Below, piece after piece: positions 33,781 through 34,903 of a stretch of DNA of 34,903 nt (position 1 is the first letter of the stretch; every line of letters begins with the position of its first letter). Under the pieces are notes generated by a model. The model was not told the DNA's origin and did not search any database. It worked only from the letters and a program-made list of their open reading frames with translations. This stretch comes from Chlamydiota bacterium. GTDB taxonomy: Bacteria > Chlamydiota > Chlamydiia > Chlamydiales > JAJFMA01. Location of the stretch: NCBI GenBank assembly GCA_021772415.1, contig JAJFMA010000267.1, positions 1 to 34,903 of the forward strand, written 5' to 3'. The position numbers were made by a program, and so were the translations under genes.

Positions 33781-34824
33781 ATGAAAAAACGAGATCTCAA
33801 GAAACTCGCACTGTTGGGTCTAGCCAGCGGAATGATTTTGGCAAACCAGTCTGACCTTGAAGCAAGTAGCTCTGAAGGGCTCGCTGATCAGGACTTTCTC
33901 AACAGCTTAACTCAAGAAGAGCTATCGCTGTACCAGGGCCTTGATATTGAAGGACAAGCGCTTGCACGCCTCATTGCTAGCCCCAGCTGCGGGTCGGGTA
34001 ATTGCAGCCGCAGCAGTGCACGTCGCGGTTCTGGATTCCGTACACACAATAGCTGCTCCGGCAACAGCGGATGTAGTGGCTCTGGTGGCTGTGGCAACAA
34101 GGGCAGCAGTAGCGGCGGCAACCATTCATGCAGCGGCAGTGGCAGTTGCGGTGGCAATAGCGGAAAGAGCAACGCTGACCATGGTAGCCACGACGACCAT
34201 TCAGGTCACGGCCATTCCAGCCTAAAGAGCAAGCGCGGCGGCCATGTTGCTCTGCGTAATAGCGGCCACTCTTGTGGCGGTGGTGGAGGCTGCGGTGGCA
34301 GTGGCGGCAGCAACGGCCATAGTGGGCACAACCATGGTAGCAACGGACACAACGACCACAGCGGTCACAACCACGGTGGTGGCAACGCCGGGGTTAACAG
34401 TGGCAATGGGCACAACAACAACGGTCACTCTTGCAGCGGTCAAGGTGGTTGCGGCGGCCAAAACACTCCTAGTGGCAAAAGTGGATGCAGCGGCAACAAC
34501 GGATGCGGCGGTAGTGGCCACAGCCGTGCTAGCCAGCACATCGACCAGACACTGCTTCTAAGCCTCTCTGGCCATCAGGAGCGTGCACTGTTCCAAAGTC
34601 TGAGTGTTGAAGGTAAGGACCTAGCGCTTCAGCTTGCTAACCAAGAATGCTCCGGAAAAAACGGGTGCCAAGGCCTAAATTCCTGCAGAAACGATGCTGA
34701 AGGTAACTCCTGCGCCGGTCAGTGCAGCTGCAGAGGTCATGCTGCTGCTCCATTTAAGAGCAAAAGCCTAGCCATCCGCGTTGCTGCTATGCACGACAAG
34801 CGCAGAAGCACCGTCCGCGGATAG
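33781..34824 (+). CDS. Secreted Cys/Gly/His/Ser-rich protein with duplicated end domains
   Basis: 347 residues from ATG 33781, which has AAGGAG seven bases upstream; an upstream in-frame ATG (33688) lacks these features and would mask the signal peptide. The signal peptide is about 1-28 (ending LEA). Residues 36-75 and 255-296 are an internal duplication: DQxxLxSL...L[YF]QxL...EGxxLAxxLA followed by Cys-Gly motifs. Between them (about 70-250) lies a low-complexity region of Gly, Ser, His and Asn with many GCGG/CSGSGSCGG and HNHG/HGHN repeats. The end (about 290-320) has CSGKNGCQGLNSC and CAGQCSCRGH, which resembles the Cys motifs of bufferin-type periplasmic metallophores (BufA2-like). Copper or other metal sequestration is plausible but inferred. 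It has its own promoter and terminator. I know no named homologue. Confidence 0.85.
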   Translation: MKKRDLKKLALLGLASGMILANQSDLEASSSEGLADQDFLNSLTQEELSLYQGLDIEGQALARLIASPSCGSGNCSRSSARRGSGFRTHNSCSGNSGCSGSGGCGNKGSSSGGNHSCSGSGSCGGNSGKSNADHGSHDDHSGHGHSSLKSKRGGHVALRNSGHSCGGGGGCGGSGGSNGHSGHNHGSNGHNDHSGHNHGGGNAGVNSGNGHNNNGHSCSGQGGCGGQNTPSGKSGCSGNNGCGGSGHSRASQHIDQTLLLSLSGHQERALFQSLSVEGKDLALQLANQECSGKNGCQGLNSCRNDAEGNSCAGQCSCRGHAAAPFKSKSLAIRVAAMHDKRRSTVRG

Positions 34825-34858
34825 CGCCTATCACTCACATTTGCTGAGAAACTCTTCA

Positions 34859-34892
34859 GCGACCTCGTTCACCGGCGAGGTCGCTTTTTTTT
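34859..34892 (+). terminator. Terminator of the Cys/Gly/His-rich gene
   Basis: A perfect stem AGCGACCTCG / CGAGGTCGCT with an 8-base loop is followed by eight T residues, 35 bases after the stop. It is a strong rho-independent terminator. Confidence 0.93.
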
Positions 34893-34903
34893 GCGTTGAT
34901 TTC

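Noticed and set aside
33912-34561. Several long open frames on both strands rich in Ala, Val and Thr
   Set aside because: They are alternative frames of the low-complexity Gly/Ser/His/Cys region; only the frame starting at 33781 has a ribosome-binding site, signal peptide and fitting promoter and terminator.

Overview
The window looks like a chromosomal segment of a member of the Chlamydiota outside the genus Chlamydia, that is, a chlamydia-related endosymbiont. The case rests on gene order recalled for Chlamydia trachomatis. A transketolase lies next to hemE-hemN-hemG/Y (CT745-CT750 region), and LysM protein, Pal, TolB, TonB/TolA-like protein, TolR, TolQ, DsbD and TatD lie together (CT601-CT594 region). 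Differences from C. trachomatis are metK, murI, a cytochrome P450, two very Cys-rich exported proteins (one with a PEP-CTERM tail) and many palindromic intergenic repeats. No rRNA, tRNA, CRISPR array or transposase gene was found.

Layout. 1-2.2 kb: a composite palindromic repeat, then a leftward WD40 protein with a nuclear-localisation-like basic patch. 2.4-8.5 kb: transketolase, then the tight haem operon hemE-hemN-hemY. 8.6-11.2 kb: clpC with its own promoter and terminator. 11.3-17.0 kb: a repeat-rich gap, a leftward EamA-type transporter, a 1308-residue membrane-anchored TPR protein and a small unknown gene. 17.3-19.1 kb: an orphan OmpR-type response regulator convergent with the Cys-rich PEP-CTERM protein. 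19.1-23.9 kb: repeats, a small exported membrane protein, metK, and a P450 gene bracketed by inverted copies of composite repeats. 23.9-30.2 kb: the leftward tolQ-tolR-tolA/tonB-like ... pal-lysM-murI cluster, with tolB in its expected slot but on the opposite strand, bounded by large inverted repeats. 30.4-33.5 kb: rightward dsbD and tatD. 33.5-34.9 kb: a secreted Cys/Gly/His-rich protein with its own promoter and terminator.

How it fits together. The Tol-Pal proteins span the envelope and power outer-membrane invagination at division. MurI (D-glutamate) and the LysM coiled-coil protein tie the same transcript to peptidoglycan. DsbD supplies reductant to a periplasm in which Pal, the PEP-CTERM protein and the last gene product are all rich in cysteine, so a disulfide-based envelope theme runs through the window. 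HemE, HemN and HemY carry uroporphyrinogen to protoporphyrin.

Most distinctive points: the apparent in-place inversion of tolB inside the tol-pal cluster; the P450 cassette between inverted composite repeats; a PEP-CTERM protein in a presumed chlamydial genome; and a bufferin-like Cys-rich exported protein with an internal duplication.
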